Positions 1 to 7,293 of a stretch of 19,653 bases of DNA are shown piece by piece; position 1 is the first letter of the stretch, and every line of letters starts with the position of its first letter. Both the position numbers and the translations under genes were made by a program. This stretch comes from JASFEQ01 sp050122535 (GTDB lineage Bacteria; Desulfobacterota; DSM-4660; Desulfatiglandales; HGW-15): contig JASFIT010000030.1 in assembly GCA_050122535.1 (NCBI GenBank), forward strand, positions 1-19,653, written 5' to 3'. Under the pieces are notes generated by a model. That model worked only from the letters and a program-made list of their open reading frames with translations, was not told the DNA's origin and did no database searches.

Positions 1-255
1 AGGAACCCCCTCTCCCACTTCCACTTCCTTACCCGGGCTCATAAATTCGCCGCTCACAAAAGTACCGTTTCGGCTTTTCAAGTCCGTGATGAGATATTTA
101 TCTCCCTTCCTGAGCACCTTTAGATGCTTGCGAGAAACGGTCTTATCTGTGAGTCTGATCTCATTATCAGGAGACCGTCCCAGGAAATTGACTCCATCTC
201 TCAGTTTAAAAGACTCTCCTATTTCTGGTCCGTTCAGAACATAGACTTTGGTCAT
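1..255 (-). CDS. FHA-domain protein, N-terminal part (cut by window edge)
   Basis: The frame is open from the ATG at 255 to position 1, giving 85 residues with no stop, so the gene continues beyond the window. It shows the forkhead-associated signature in order: GRS at residues 26-28, SRKH at 41-44 and NGT at 63-65. FHA domains bind phosphothreonine peptides and usually act in Ser/Thr kinase signalling, secretion or regulation. An AAGGT ribosome-binding site lies about 7 nt before the ATG. The rest of the protein is not visible, so the effector domain, if any, is unknown. It lies downstream of the small zinc-ribbon-like gene on the same strand, 121 bp apart, and could be co-transcribed with it. 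The domain call is firm; the role is not. Confidence 0.88.
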   Translation of the reverse strand, partial: MTKVYVLNGPEIGESFKLRDGVNFLGRSPDNEIRLTDKTVSRKHLKVLRKGDKYLITDLKSRNGTFVSGEFMSPGKEVEVGEGVP

Positions 256-376
256 GATCTATACCTTTCTAATTGAACAACTGTACGAAGTGGAACCGCA
301 GATACGGAAGAAACTAATATTATCGCTCATTTTGCCCAAAATTCTCAAGCAATAACAGAATCAGGGAGTACAAATC

Positions 377-574
377 TTATCTTCCATTCAAGTATTCATC
401 CTGACAATTCTGACATAGTGCGGAGATAGAGTATTCCAATTTAGCAGCTGCATCTCGGAACTTTTTCGCCGGCCTACAACAAATTATGCAAGTGCCCGTG
501 GCTTTTGCGCCCGTATAGTTTTTCTCGTAATCACCTTTTGCAAGTCTTTGCCACAGTTCCGTTATCTTTTTCAC
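377..574 (-). CDS. Small zinc-ribbon-like hypothetical protein (65 aa)
   Basis: This 65-residue protein starts with GTG. It has two CxxC pairs (C29/C32 and C54/C57, plus C33), the spacing expected of a small zinc ribbon. The N-terminus is charged and helical. I do not recognise a named family. Support for a real gene comes from the paired cysteines and from a near-consensus sigma54-type promoter at 638-652 on the same strand, about 50 nt upstream of the start after allowing for the transcription start. The ribosome-binding site is weak (GGCAGGA about 10 nt upstream). The start overlaps by 4 bp the stop of a longer upstream frame that I judge to be non-coding. Zinc or iron binding and nucleic-acid contact are possible but not shown. 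Confidence 0.6.
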   Translation of the reverse strand: MKKITELWQRLAKGDYEKNYTGAKATGTCIICCRPAKKFRDAAAKLEYSISALCQNCQDEYLNGR

Positions 575-637
575 GCGTGGTTCATCCTGCCTTCATGTTG
601 GCTTTGTTTCGGCGCCCTAACGACTCTCCAAATATAT

Positions 638-652
638 GCAAACCCCTTGCCA
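638..652 (-). promoter_or_regulatory. Sigma54-type promoter candidate for the 65-aa gene
   Basis: Read on the minus strand this is TGGCAAGGGGTTTGC followed by A. It matches the -24/-12 consensus TGGCAC-N5-TTGC with GG and GC at the exact required spacing and one mismatch (C to A at the sixth base). The predicted transcription start near 626 leaves a leader of about 50 nt before the GTG at 574. A sigma54 promoter needs an enhancer-binding activator; no such site was identified nearby. Confidence 0.55.
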
Positions 653-737
653 TATTGGCAGAAAACGAAACTTCTCAGGATTCCAAGCAGTTGACAAAAA
701 CCAACAAAAAACCGAGCAAAAAGACTGACAAATATTG

Positions 738-977
738 TTAACTTTGAACTGCATTCATCAAAACTTGGCACCAAACCGCTGCTTTGGCGATGAAATCATA
801 TGTCTTCTCGGCCGCTTCTTGAGCGATTCTGATGGCTAATAGATTAAAGGCGCGCTCCTCTGTCATTTCAAGGTTCCCTGCCGCATATTCTGCCAGGGCC
901 CTATGTGCAAGCGAGCGGCAAAAATGCAGTTCATATTTCTGCACGGATTTCACTATTTTTCTTGACAATATTAACAT
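738..977 (-). CDS. Small hypothetical protein, helix-rich (79 aa or shorter)
   Basis: The frame encodes a mostly helical, alanine- and glutamate-rich polypeptide with a codon pattern that looks coding from about residue 17 onwards (HFCRSLAHRALAEYAAGN and beyond). It contains two cysteines and no recognisable motif. The start is uncertain: the ATG at 977 has no ribosome-binding site and overlaps the regulatory half-sites of the divergent acyl-CoA dehydrogenase promoter, so a shorter start at an internal GTG is possible. It lies upstream of the zinc-ribbon-like gene but is separated from it by a region with its own sigma54-type promoter. No function can be given. Confidence 0.45.
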   Translation of the reverse strand: MLILSRKIVKSVQKYELHFCRSLAHRALAEYAAGNLEMTEERAFNLLAIRIAQEAAEKTYDFIAKAAVWCQVLMNAVQS

Positions 978-990
978 TGTTCATTATTGT
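962..990 (+). promoter_or_regulatory. Sigma70-type promoter of the acyl-CoA dehydrogenase unit
   Basis: A perfect -35 TTGACA (962-967), a 17-nt spacer and a -10 TATTGT (985-990) lie upstream of the ATG at 1060. The -10 is covered by the inverted repeat described separately, which fits repression by a bound dimer. Confidence 0.65.
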
Positions 991-1002
991 GAACATCGTT
1001 CA
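978..1002. promoter_or_regulatory. Operator candidate: three alternating GTTCA/TGAAC half-sites
   Basis: TGTTCA (978-983), a 6-nt gap and TGAACA (990-995) form a perfect inverted repeat with 6-bp arms. The second arm also pairs with GTTCA (998-1002) across a 3-nt gap (ATC). The array overlaps the -10 element and the predicted transcription start. The TetR-family protein encoded at 3190-3792 in the same unit is the natural candidate to bind it; that link is inferred. Confidence 0.55.
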
Positions 1003-1059
1003 TCAAGGTATATTATTTTTATGTGAGGCATTGGAAAATAGCGAACATGGAGGTCTGAT

Positions 1060-2334
1060 ATGTATGATTTTTTGCTGAAGCCCAAAGAACGGGCGGTAAG
1101 AGACGAGGCGAGGAAATTCGTCAGGGAAGAGGTCTCCAGTGATTTCCTCAGAAAATTGGATAATGACGAAATCACCTACCCCAGAGAGGTCGTAGAAAGA
1201 TTGGCTGCGTATAACCTGCGCGGGATCCGATTTCCCAAGAAGTACGGAGGCAGGGGACTCAGCTGGGTAGCGGAGGTGGCTGCCACTGAAGAGATCGGGT
1301 CCCTTGGCATGGCCCTCGGATGTGCATTTGCTATGCCCTCCATCGTTGGGGAGGCGCTGAACGTGTTCGGGACAGAAGAGCAGAAGCAAAAGTATTTGAA
1401 GCCCTATCTTGAAGGAAAGCTCGTCTCTGCTGAGGCCTTAACAGAGCCGCGGGGAGGATCTGATTTCTTCGGGGCTACGACCAAGGCGATTTTGGAAGGA
1501 GATCACTTCATTGTCAATGGTCAAAAGCGTTTTGTCGTAGGCGCTGAAGGGGCTGACTTCTTCGTTGTCTACTGCAGAACCAATTTCGAGCCAGATGCAC
1601 AAAAGCATAACCGAATCAGCCTACTCATTATCGACAAGGGTCCTGGCGTGAAGACTGAGTATCTTTACGGCCTTCTAGGGTGCAGAGGCGGTGGGACAGG
1701 AAGGCTGGTCTTCAGAAACGCTGAGGTTCCCAAAGAGAATCTGGTTGGAGAACTCCATGGTGGTGCGCTCTGTTTTAATCAGATGATGATCCCGGAGCGG
1801 CTCACCTCTGCCTCTGGATGCTTAGGGGTCTGGGGCGCGCTGGACCTGGCCGTAAGATATTCCAACAGGCGCAAGGCCTTTGGGCAACTGATCCGCGAAT
1901 TCCAGGGTGTAAGCTTTCTGGTGGCTGACTCCATTACGCAGCTTGACGCTGCGCGGGGACTCACATACATGGCTGCTCGCGCAGTGGATGAGAAGTATCC
2001 CAATGTGCGACGTATCGTAAGTGAGGCAAAGAGGTTTGCCACAGAAGCCGCATGGAATGTGGTAAACAATGCCATGCAGATTATGGGTGGGATCGGCTAC
2101 ACCGACGTGTATCCCATAGAACGAGCCCTAAGAGATACCCGGCTTGCCCTCATTTGGACCGGAACGAGTCAGATTATGAACCTCCTTATCCAGCACGAAT
2201 ATTACAATCAGGTCCTTTATGAACCTTACGATCGCAGGAAGCTTGAACAGGACGCCATGCATCCCGATGAAAGCGAACGTTGCTTCACAGATGAGGATAT
2301 GTGGAATATCCACAACAGTGCCGCCGCGGATTAG
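1060..2334 (+). CDS. Acyl-CoA dehydrogenase (IVD/LCAD-type catalytic Glu position)
   Basis: This 424-residue flavoprotein belongs to the acyl-CoA dehydrogenase family, which oxidises the alpha-beta bond of acyl-CoA esters and passes electrons to electron-transfer flavoprotein. The middle-domain FAD/substrate motif appears as ALTEPRGGSD (126-134), and the C-terminal helical domain carries RRKAFG (270-275) and MGGIGY (342-347). At the place where medium-chain enzymes have the catalytic Glu (YEGT), this protein has IWTGT (365-369), so Thr367 replaces it. A Glu at 246 in IPERL lies where isovaleryl- and long-chain-type enzymes keep their base, and it is the likely catalytic residue. GGAGGT sits 5 nt before the ATG. 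The C-terminal extension after about residue 385 is short and acidic. The substrate is not predictable from sequence alone. It is followed by a DUF6125-like gene and then a TetR gene. Confidence 0.93.
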   Translation: MYDFLLKPKERAVRDEARKFVREEVSSDFLRKLDNDEITYPREVVERLAAYNLRGIRFPKKYGGRGLSWVAEVAATEEIGSLGMALGCAFAMPSIVGEALNVFGTEEQKQKYLKPYLEGKLVSAEALTEPRGGSDFFGATTKAILEGDHFIVNGQKRFVVGAEGADFFVVYCRTNFEPDAQKHNRISLLIIDKGPGVKTEYLYGLLGCRGGGTGRLVFRNAEVPKENLVGELHGGALCFNQMMIPERLTSASGCLGVWGALDLAVRYSNRRKAFGQLIREFQGVSFLVADSITQLDAARGLTYMAARAVDEKYPNVRRIVSEAKRFATEAAWNVVNNAMQIMGGIGYTDVYPIERALRDTRLALIWTGTSQIMNLLIQHEYYNQVLYEPYDRRKLEQDAMHPDESERCFTDEDMWNIHNSAAAD

Positions 2335-2416
2335 GATTTTGCTTTATTTCGTTTCAACATGAATATCCATCCGGTTTTTCTGCAACAAAGACAGGAAGGG
2401 GCAAAGGGGGCCTAAA

Positions 2417-2923
2417 ATGGACTTTGGAAAGATGAGCGGAGAACAGGTGAAGGATTACCTGTTAACAAATTGGATGACCCACGATGCGCTATGGTACAGG
2501 GAGGCGGCCTCAAGGTTTGGAATGGGTGAGGCAAGCCCGATGAATCTTCGGGTCTGCAGAAGCTTGGGCAGAATAGAGTTCAAGCGACTCATGAAGGCAA
2601 CGGGATCAAATCCCCCGAAGGGTATGGCTCAGTTGAAAGAATTGCACGAAGCTGCCCGGAGGATCCTTGTTCCACCTTTCATGGAAACGGAGCTGGATTT
2701 TCAGCGTGACAATGCAATCCTATTCAAGACCCGAACCTGTTTTGCCCACAAGGGAATGACCGAGGCCGGTCTTGTAGATGAGTACGAGTGCGGCATCTTT
2801 GAAAGGATAAAAGGGTGGTTTGATGCCATGGAAGTGGATTACACGCTGAGTCCGGATCTTAGCCGCTGTCTGAAATACAGGGGCCAAGAATGCCATGTTA
2901 CAGTCGCATTTCATTTCAAGTAG
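2417..2923 (+). CDS. Conserved protein resembling DUF6125
   Basis: This 168-residue soluble protein has no signal peptide or membrane segment. The N-terminal half is helical. The C-terminal half carries a cysteine pattern (C108, C125, C151, C159) around a CGIFERIKGWF motif and a final beta strand (CHVTVAFHFK). By memory of the family this resembles DUF6125 proteins, which are related in pattern to L-2-amino-thiazoline-4-carboxylic acid hydrolase-like proteins and often lie beside acyl-CoA dehydrogenase genes; no search could be run. A purine-rich AGGGGG ribosome-binding site is about 7 nt upstream of the ATG. It lies 82 bp after the dehydrogenase and is probably transcribed with it. A role in acyl-CoA or CoA-thioester handling is a guess from context only. 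Confidence 0.75.
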   Translation: MDFGKMSGEQVKDYLLTNWMTHDALWYREAASRFGMGEASPMNLRVCRSLGRIEFKRLMKATGSNPPKGMAQLKELHEAARRILVPPFMETELDFQRDNAILFKTRTCFAHKGMTEAGLVDEYECGIFERIKGWFDAMEVDYTLSPDLSRCLKYRGQECHVTVAFHFK

Positions 2924-3010
2924 GCTAACCCAAATCTCCCGTCTAACCTGGGTTTTAAGACTGGAATTAGTAGGTTATGCAACATTCCTGATCGCCAGCA
3001 AGGTATCAGA

Positions 3011-3157
3011 TGTAAGGCGCCGAGGAGCCACGACTGAGGCGTATGGAGTAATACGCCGCAAGCCTGCCCCCGCGAAGGCGGGGGGAGGAGCGATCGAAGG
3101 CAACGCAGCCCTTCGGCTTTGCTCAGGGCCGTGAGCTTGTCGAACGGCAGATGATGC
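3011..3157. repeat. Composite repeat cluster: three different inverted repeats in a row
   Basis: Three distinct palindromes lie within about 150 bp between two genes. GGCGTAT (3038-3044) pairs perfectly with ATACGCC (3051-3057). CCCCCGC (3067-3073) pairs with GCGGGGG (3078-3084) around GAAG. TTCGGCTTTGCTCA (3112-3125) pairs imperfectly with TGAGCTTGTCGAA (3132-3144). The third is the well-known dispersed element that recurs at 8498-8530. The flanking AAGGCGCCGAGGAGC and GCAACGCAGCC look like the two ends of one repeat family interrupted by the other two. There are no coding features here, and the translated shadow frames through it are artefacts. Confidence 0.75.
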
Positions 3158-3189
3158 CTTGATGGTGGATCAGGGGGGGAACCCAATCC

Positions 3190-3792
3190 ATGCCTGTTGC
3201 CACGCTGGAAATACTCAGAGAAAGAGAAAGGGAAGTCAGACGAGAGCTGATCCTTTCCGCTGCCCGGAAGCTCTTTGCAGACAAGGATTTCAGGAGCGTG
3301 ACAGTGAGGGAGATCGCAAGAAAGGCGGGCGTCAGCCCCGGGACCATCTACCGCTATTATGAGAATCTGGATGGGCTCTTTCTTGACGTCTTCTTTGCAG
3401 GTGCCCGGGAAATCACCGAGCGTTTGGATGAAGAATATGAGAACAAACGCGGCTGTTCCCTCTTGAGGTTTTGTGAGATCTACATCAGCTACCTCAATGA
3501 GAACATGACCTTTTATCAGATGATGGGGCATTTTATGCTCGGGGGCAATCTTTCTGCCAAGGCCACAGAAAGGCTGAATCCCATCATGCGGGAGCTCATG
3601 AACCGTATTGAAGGTATTGTGAAAGAGGCGGAACTAAAAGGGGAGACCCGACTCGTTTCCCACGCACTCTTTTCGTCCCTGAATGGAATCATGATCAGTT
3701 ACGCCCAGTATCCGGGCAGAAGTCTGGATGAGATTCGACGGCACACCCTGCGACTTTCGCGAATTGTTGCGGCGTATTTCCATAAGAAATAA
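3190..3792 (+). CDS. TetR/AcrR-family transcriptional regulator
   Basis: This 200-residue regulator has the standard TetR layout. A basic N-terminal region leads into the helix-turn-helix at about residues 38-58 (VREIARKAGVSPGTIYRYY), followed by an all-helical ligand and dimerisation domain. It is of normal length for the family. It lies 266 bp after the DUF6125-like gene, with the repeat cluster between them, so it may be co-transcribed or have its own weak promoter. A G-rich run about 10 nt before the ATG may serve as ribosome-binding site. Its genomic position and the half-site array at 978-1002 suggest that it represses the dehydrogenase unit and responds to an acyl-CoA or related ligand, as FadR-like TetR proteins do. 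That function is inferred. Confidence 0.93.
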   Translation: MPVATLEILREREREVRRELILSAARKLFADKDFRSVTVREIARKAGVSPGTIYRYYENLDGLFLDVFFAGAREITERLDEEYENKRGCSLLRFCEIYISYLNENMTFYQMMGHFMLGGNLSAKATERLNPIMRELMNRIEGIVKEAELKGETRLVSHALFSSLNGIMISYAQYPGRSLDEIRRHTLRLSRIVAAYFHKK

Positions 3793-3856
3793 ATGGGCTC
3801 ATTTCTTTAATGTTAATAAGACCTAATTCTTAAGGCCTGATCACGGAATCCCAAGC

Positions 3857-3885
3857 TTGACACACCACTGCAATCCTGCCATAGT
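3857..3885 (+). promoter_or_regulatory. Sigma70-type promoter candidate for the RND genes
   Basis: TTGACA (3857-3862), a 17-nt spacer and CATAGT (3880-3885) lie about 57 nt before the ATG of the permease gene. The -35 is perfect and the -10 matches at four positions. No operator resembling the 978-1002 array was found here, so the TetR upstream probably does not control these genes. Confidence 0.5.
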
Positions 3886-3942
3886 TTGGCGTTTCAAAAA
3901 CAAGCCTTACTCCTCATTCAACCCTAAAACCTACGACCTCAA

Positions 3943-6900
3943 ATGGCAGAGCCTTCTTCTCAAAAATTGGATTGGCTATCGCGCCTGCTCGCCGGAGTCA
4001 TGGCGGGACCTTTGCCTCTGGTCTTGCTGATTGGCGCGCTTTTGGGTGGCGTTGTCGCTCTGGTGATCACACCGCGCGAGGAAGAACCGCAGATCGTCGT
4101 GCCCTTGGCGGACGTGCTCGTGTCAGCACCGGGTCTTAGCGCCCAGCAAGTGGAGCGCCAGATTGCCACACCCCTTGAGAAGTTCCTCTACCAGATTGAT
4201 GGTGTGGAGTATGTCTACTCCATGTCCATGCCCGAGCGGTGTGTGGTTACCGTTCGCTTCCATGTGGGGGAGGATCGTGAAGACTCCCTAATCAAGATCT
4301 ACAACAAGATATTCTCGCAAACAGATCGTATTCCGGCTGCTGTCAAATCTTGGGTAGTCAAACCCATTGAGATCGATGATGTGCCTATCGTGGTTGCTGT
4401 CTTGTGGAGTGACAATCCTCATTTGACCGGTGACCACGAGCTGAGACGGCTCGCTGAGGAGATAGAGCACGATCTTCAGTCCATTGAGAACACCAACAAG
4501 CTCCAGGTCACTGGGGGTCGTCCGAGGCAGATTCGGGTTGAGTTGGATCCAAACGCCTTGGCAGCACGTCGTACCGCCCCCTTGGAGGTGGCTTGGGCCA
4601 TAGACATTTCAAACAAGCTGCTGCCAGCGGGTGAAGTCCAAGTCGTGGATCAGGAAATCGTGGTGGAGGCAGGCGATTTCATCCAGAGCGCAGACGCGCT
4701 TGAAAAGCTGGTGATCAATGTGGTTGATGGTGTGCCCGTCTATCTCAGAGATGTTGCGCGTATAATCGATGGCCCCGCCGAACCCACCACTTACACATGG
4801 ATAGGCTTTGGCCTTGCGTCCAACCAAAGGCAAAATCCTGCTTCCTATCCTGCCGTGGCCATTTCCATTGCTAAGAAGAAAGGGGCCAATGCGGTCTGGG
4901 TGGCCCAGGAAGTGGAGGCCTATCTCTCAAAATTGAAGCGCGAGATCTTCCCGCCCGAGGTCCACTATCGAATCATCCGGAATTATGGCGAGACAGCCGA
5001 TCATAAGATAAACAATCTTGTCTCCAGCCTGCTTGTTGCAGTCCTTACAGTAGTGATTTTTATAGGGATTTTCCTTGGCTGGCGGGCTGCCCTGGTTGTG
5101 GGTCTGGCCGTACCGATTTGTTATGGAATTACTTTGATCCTCGATTTTTTTGCAGGTTACACAATCAATCGCGTTACCCTCTTCGCACTCATTCTTGCCT
5201 TAGGCCTCCTCGTCGATGATCCTGTATGTGGTGTGGACAACATCGAGCGGTATTTGCATATAAGACAACACCCACGTCGCCTCCGCGTGCTCCTGGCCAT
5301 GGCGGAAATCCGAGGCGCCCTTATAATGTCCACCATTGCTATCATTATCGCTTTCGCCCCCCTTCACTATATCACCGGAATGATGGGTCCGTATATGGCC
5401 CCCATGGCATTTAATGTGCCCGTGAGCGTGATCATGAGCACATTGGTTGCCTTCCTAGTAACGCCTTGGCTCGCGTACAAGCTTGTCAAGCCGTCCCATG
5501 GACAGTCCGCGTACAAGGTCACCGAATCCCGATCGTATCGTTTCTATGCATCCTTGTTGAGACCGCTTCTTCGCACGCATCGACGCTCCTGGTTGTTTCT
5601 CGCCATTGTGGTGTTGCTGTTTCTGGTCTCGGCTTTATTGCCCGCTTTCCGGCTGATACCGCTCAAACTCCTTCCCTACGACAACAAAAATGAGTTTCAG
5701 GTGGTTGTAGATATGCCTGAAGGTACGACGCTTGAACGGACCCAGGGGGTTGTTACCGCTTTCGGGACATATCTGAGTTCAGTCCCCGAAGTGCGGGACT
5801 ACACGGCCTTTGTCGGCGTGCCCTCGCCAATGGATTTCAACGGCATGGTACGACATTACTACCTGCGCCAGGGTGCCCACTATGCAGATATCAGGGTGAC
5901 CCTCGCTGAGCGTCAACGCAGATCACAGCAATCCCACGCCATTCTGCTGCGTATCCGACGCCACTTGGAATCAATCGCCCAGGCCTCTAATGCCCGCATC
6001 AAGCTTGTTGAGGTGCCGCCGGGGCCACCGGTGATTTCCACGGTAACTGTTGAGCTCTACGGAGGAAAAGCCACCCCCTACACTTCTTTGCAGGAGGCCG
6101 CAAAAGTGTTGGAGGAACGACTCAAGCGAGAAGCCTTTGTCGTGGATGTGGATACATCTGTTGGAGACGATCAGGAAAAAATTATTTTTGTGCCAGACAA
6201 AGAAAAGGCAGCGTTGTCCGGTATTGGTACGGAGGACATTGCCGCCACAATTCGCCTTGCTAACCAAGGCCTTGTGGCAGGGTACATGAATATACCCAGC
6301 GAGGTTAATCCTTTGCCTGTCGTCTTGAGGCTTCCCCTGCACATTCGGACTTCGGCCCATGCTCTTACAACTTTACACGTCAAAGGAAGGCCTGGTATCA
6401 CAAAGATCCGAGAAAAATCGGGTGTTCGCGATGCGCCACAGCCCATCGTTCCCCTTGCTGAACTCGGAAAGCTGCAGACTTTGGTGCAGGACAAGATCAT
6501 CTATCACAAAAATCTTAGCCCTGTCGTTTATGTCTTTGCTGAAGTGGCCGGTCGAACCCCGGCCGAGGTCGTACTCGACGTTTCGAGCGACATGAACAGG
6601 AATTCTACAGATAGCAAGCCCATATCGTTGGATCGCCGCACTTATCTCAACTCAGGGGGAGGTTTGCCGTGGACGCTGCCAGAAGGGATACAGGCGGTAT
6701 GGAAAGGGGAGGGAGAGTGGAAGATTACTTTGCGCGTGTTCCGGGACCTGGGGATAGCATTTGCTGTTGCTCTTTTGGGCATTTTCCTGGTGTTGCGTAT
6801 TCAAACGGGTCTGTCCGCAATGACGGCAATTATTATGCTTGCCATCCCGCTCTCAATCATCGGCATCATGCCAGGCTTCTGGATGCTGAATCACCTTGGT

Positions 6901-7293
6901 GAGCGAGTGGTAGACGGATTCCCTAACCCCATCCTCTTTACGGCCACAGCTATGATTGGCATGATCGCATTGGCTGGAATCGTGGTTCGCAACTCACTTA
7001 TCCTGGTAGAATTCATTCAAATGGCCTTGCGTGAAGGAAAAGGTCTACATGAGGCTTTACTGCAATCAGGTGCCGTGCGCATGCGGCCTATTTTTCTCAC
7101 AGCAGGGACCACATTGCTGGGCAATCTGGTGATCACACTGGACCCGATCTTTAGCGGTCTGGCATGGGCCATCATTTTTGGCATAGGTGCATCAACCCTG
7201 TTTACACTTTTTGTGGTTCCGGTACTTTACAGTCTAGTCTACGGCAATAAACCTGGGCACGGTCTGCCTCCGAGGAGGGATATGGAAACGTGA
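3943..7293 (+). CDS. RND-family efflux permease (AcrB-like)
   Basis: This 1116-residue inner-membrane transporter belongs to the resistance-nodulation-division superfamily and has the usual duplicated layout. TM1 is at about 24-43 with a first periplasmic porter region to about 350. TM2-6 span about 355-510, TM7 is near 550-570, a second periplasmic region follows, and a TM8-12 bundle runs from about 935 to 1100. The TM4 proton-relay aspartates are present in GLLVDD (D425, D426). The position equivalent to AcrB Lys940 is arginine (R1016 in IVVRNS), a substitution seen in subfamilies outside HAE1. There is no obvious Shine-Dalgarno before the ATG. The gene ends by overlapping the fusion-protein start by 4 bp (GTGA), so translation is probably coupled. 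The substrate is unknown; no outer-membrane factor gene is next to it. Confidence 0.93.
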   Translation: MAEPSSQKLDWLSRLLAGVMAGPLPLVLLIGALLGGVVALVITPREEEPQIVVPLADVLVSAPGLSAQQVERQIATPLEKFLYQIDGVEYVYSMSMPERCVVTVRFHVGEDREDSLIKIYNKIFSQTDRIPAAVKSWVVKPIEIDDVPIVVAVLWSDNPHLTGDHELRRLAEEIEHDLQSIENTNKLQVTGGRPRQIRVELDPNALAARRTAPLEVAWAIDISNKLLPAGEVQVVDQEIVVEAGDFIQSADALEKLVINVVDGVPVYLRDVARIIDGPAEPTTYTWIGFGLASNQRQNPASYPAVAISIAKKKGANAVWVAQEVEAYLSKLKREIFPPEVHYRIIRNYGETADHKINNLVSSLLVAVLTVVIFIGIFLGWRAALVVGLAVPICYGITLILDFFAGYTINRVTLFALILALGLLVDDPVCGVDNIERYLHIRQHPRRLRVLLAMAEIRGALIMSTIAIIIAFAPLHYITGMMGPYMAPMAFNVPVSVIMSTLVAFLVTPWLAYKLVKPSHGQSAYKVTESRSYRFYASLLRPLLRTHRRSWLFLAIVVLLFLVSALLPAFRLIPLKLLPYDNKNEFQVVVDMPEGTTLERTQGVVTAFGTYLSSVPEVRDYTAFVGVPSPMDFNGMVRHYYLRQGAHYADIRVTLAERQRRSQQSHAILLRIRRHLESIAQASNARIKLVEVPPGPPVISTVTVELYGGKATPYTSLQEAAKVLEERLKREAFVVDVDTSVGDDQEKIIFVPDKEKAALSGIGTEDIAATIRLANQGLVAGYMNIPSEVNPLPVVLRLPLHIRTSAHALTTLHVKGRPGITKIREKSGVRDAPQPIVPLAELGKLQTLVQDKIIYHKNLSPVVYVFAEVAGRTPAEVVLDVSSDMNRNSTDSKPISLDRRTYLNSGGGLPWTLPEGIQAVWKGEGEWKITLRVFRDLGIAFAVALLGIFLVLRIQTGLSAMTAIIMLAIPLSIIGIMPGFWMLNHLGERVVDGFPNPILFTATAMIGMIALAGIVVRNSLILVEFIQMALREGKGLHEALLQSGAVRMRPIFLTAGTTLLGNLVITLDPIFSGLAWAIIFGIGASTLFTLFVVPVLYSLVYGNKPGHGLPPRRDMET

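Noticed and set aside
571..774. Minus-strand 67-residue frame upstream of the zinc-ribbon-like gene, overlapping it by 4 bp
   Set aside because: The sequence is phenylalanine-rich and unlike a folded protein, and it contains the sigma54-type promoter at 638-652. The 4-bp overlap is probably chance.
1003..1389. Minus-strand 128-residue frame
   Set aside because: It is antisense to the acyl-CoA dehydrogenase N-terminus, which is strongly supported.
2911..3531. Minus-strand 206-residue frame
   Set aside because: It runs through the repeat cluster and opposite the TetR gene, which has a clear family match; its sequence is a shadow.
3793..3942. TetR operator upstream of the RND genes
   Set aside because: No GTTCA/TGAAC half-site array like that at 978-1002 is present, so TetR control of the efflux genes is not supported.
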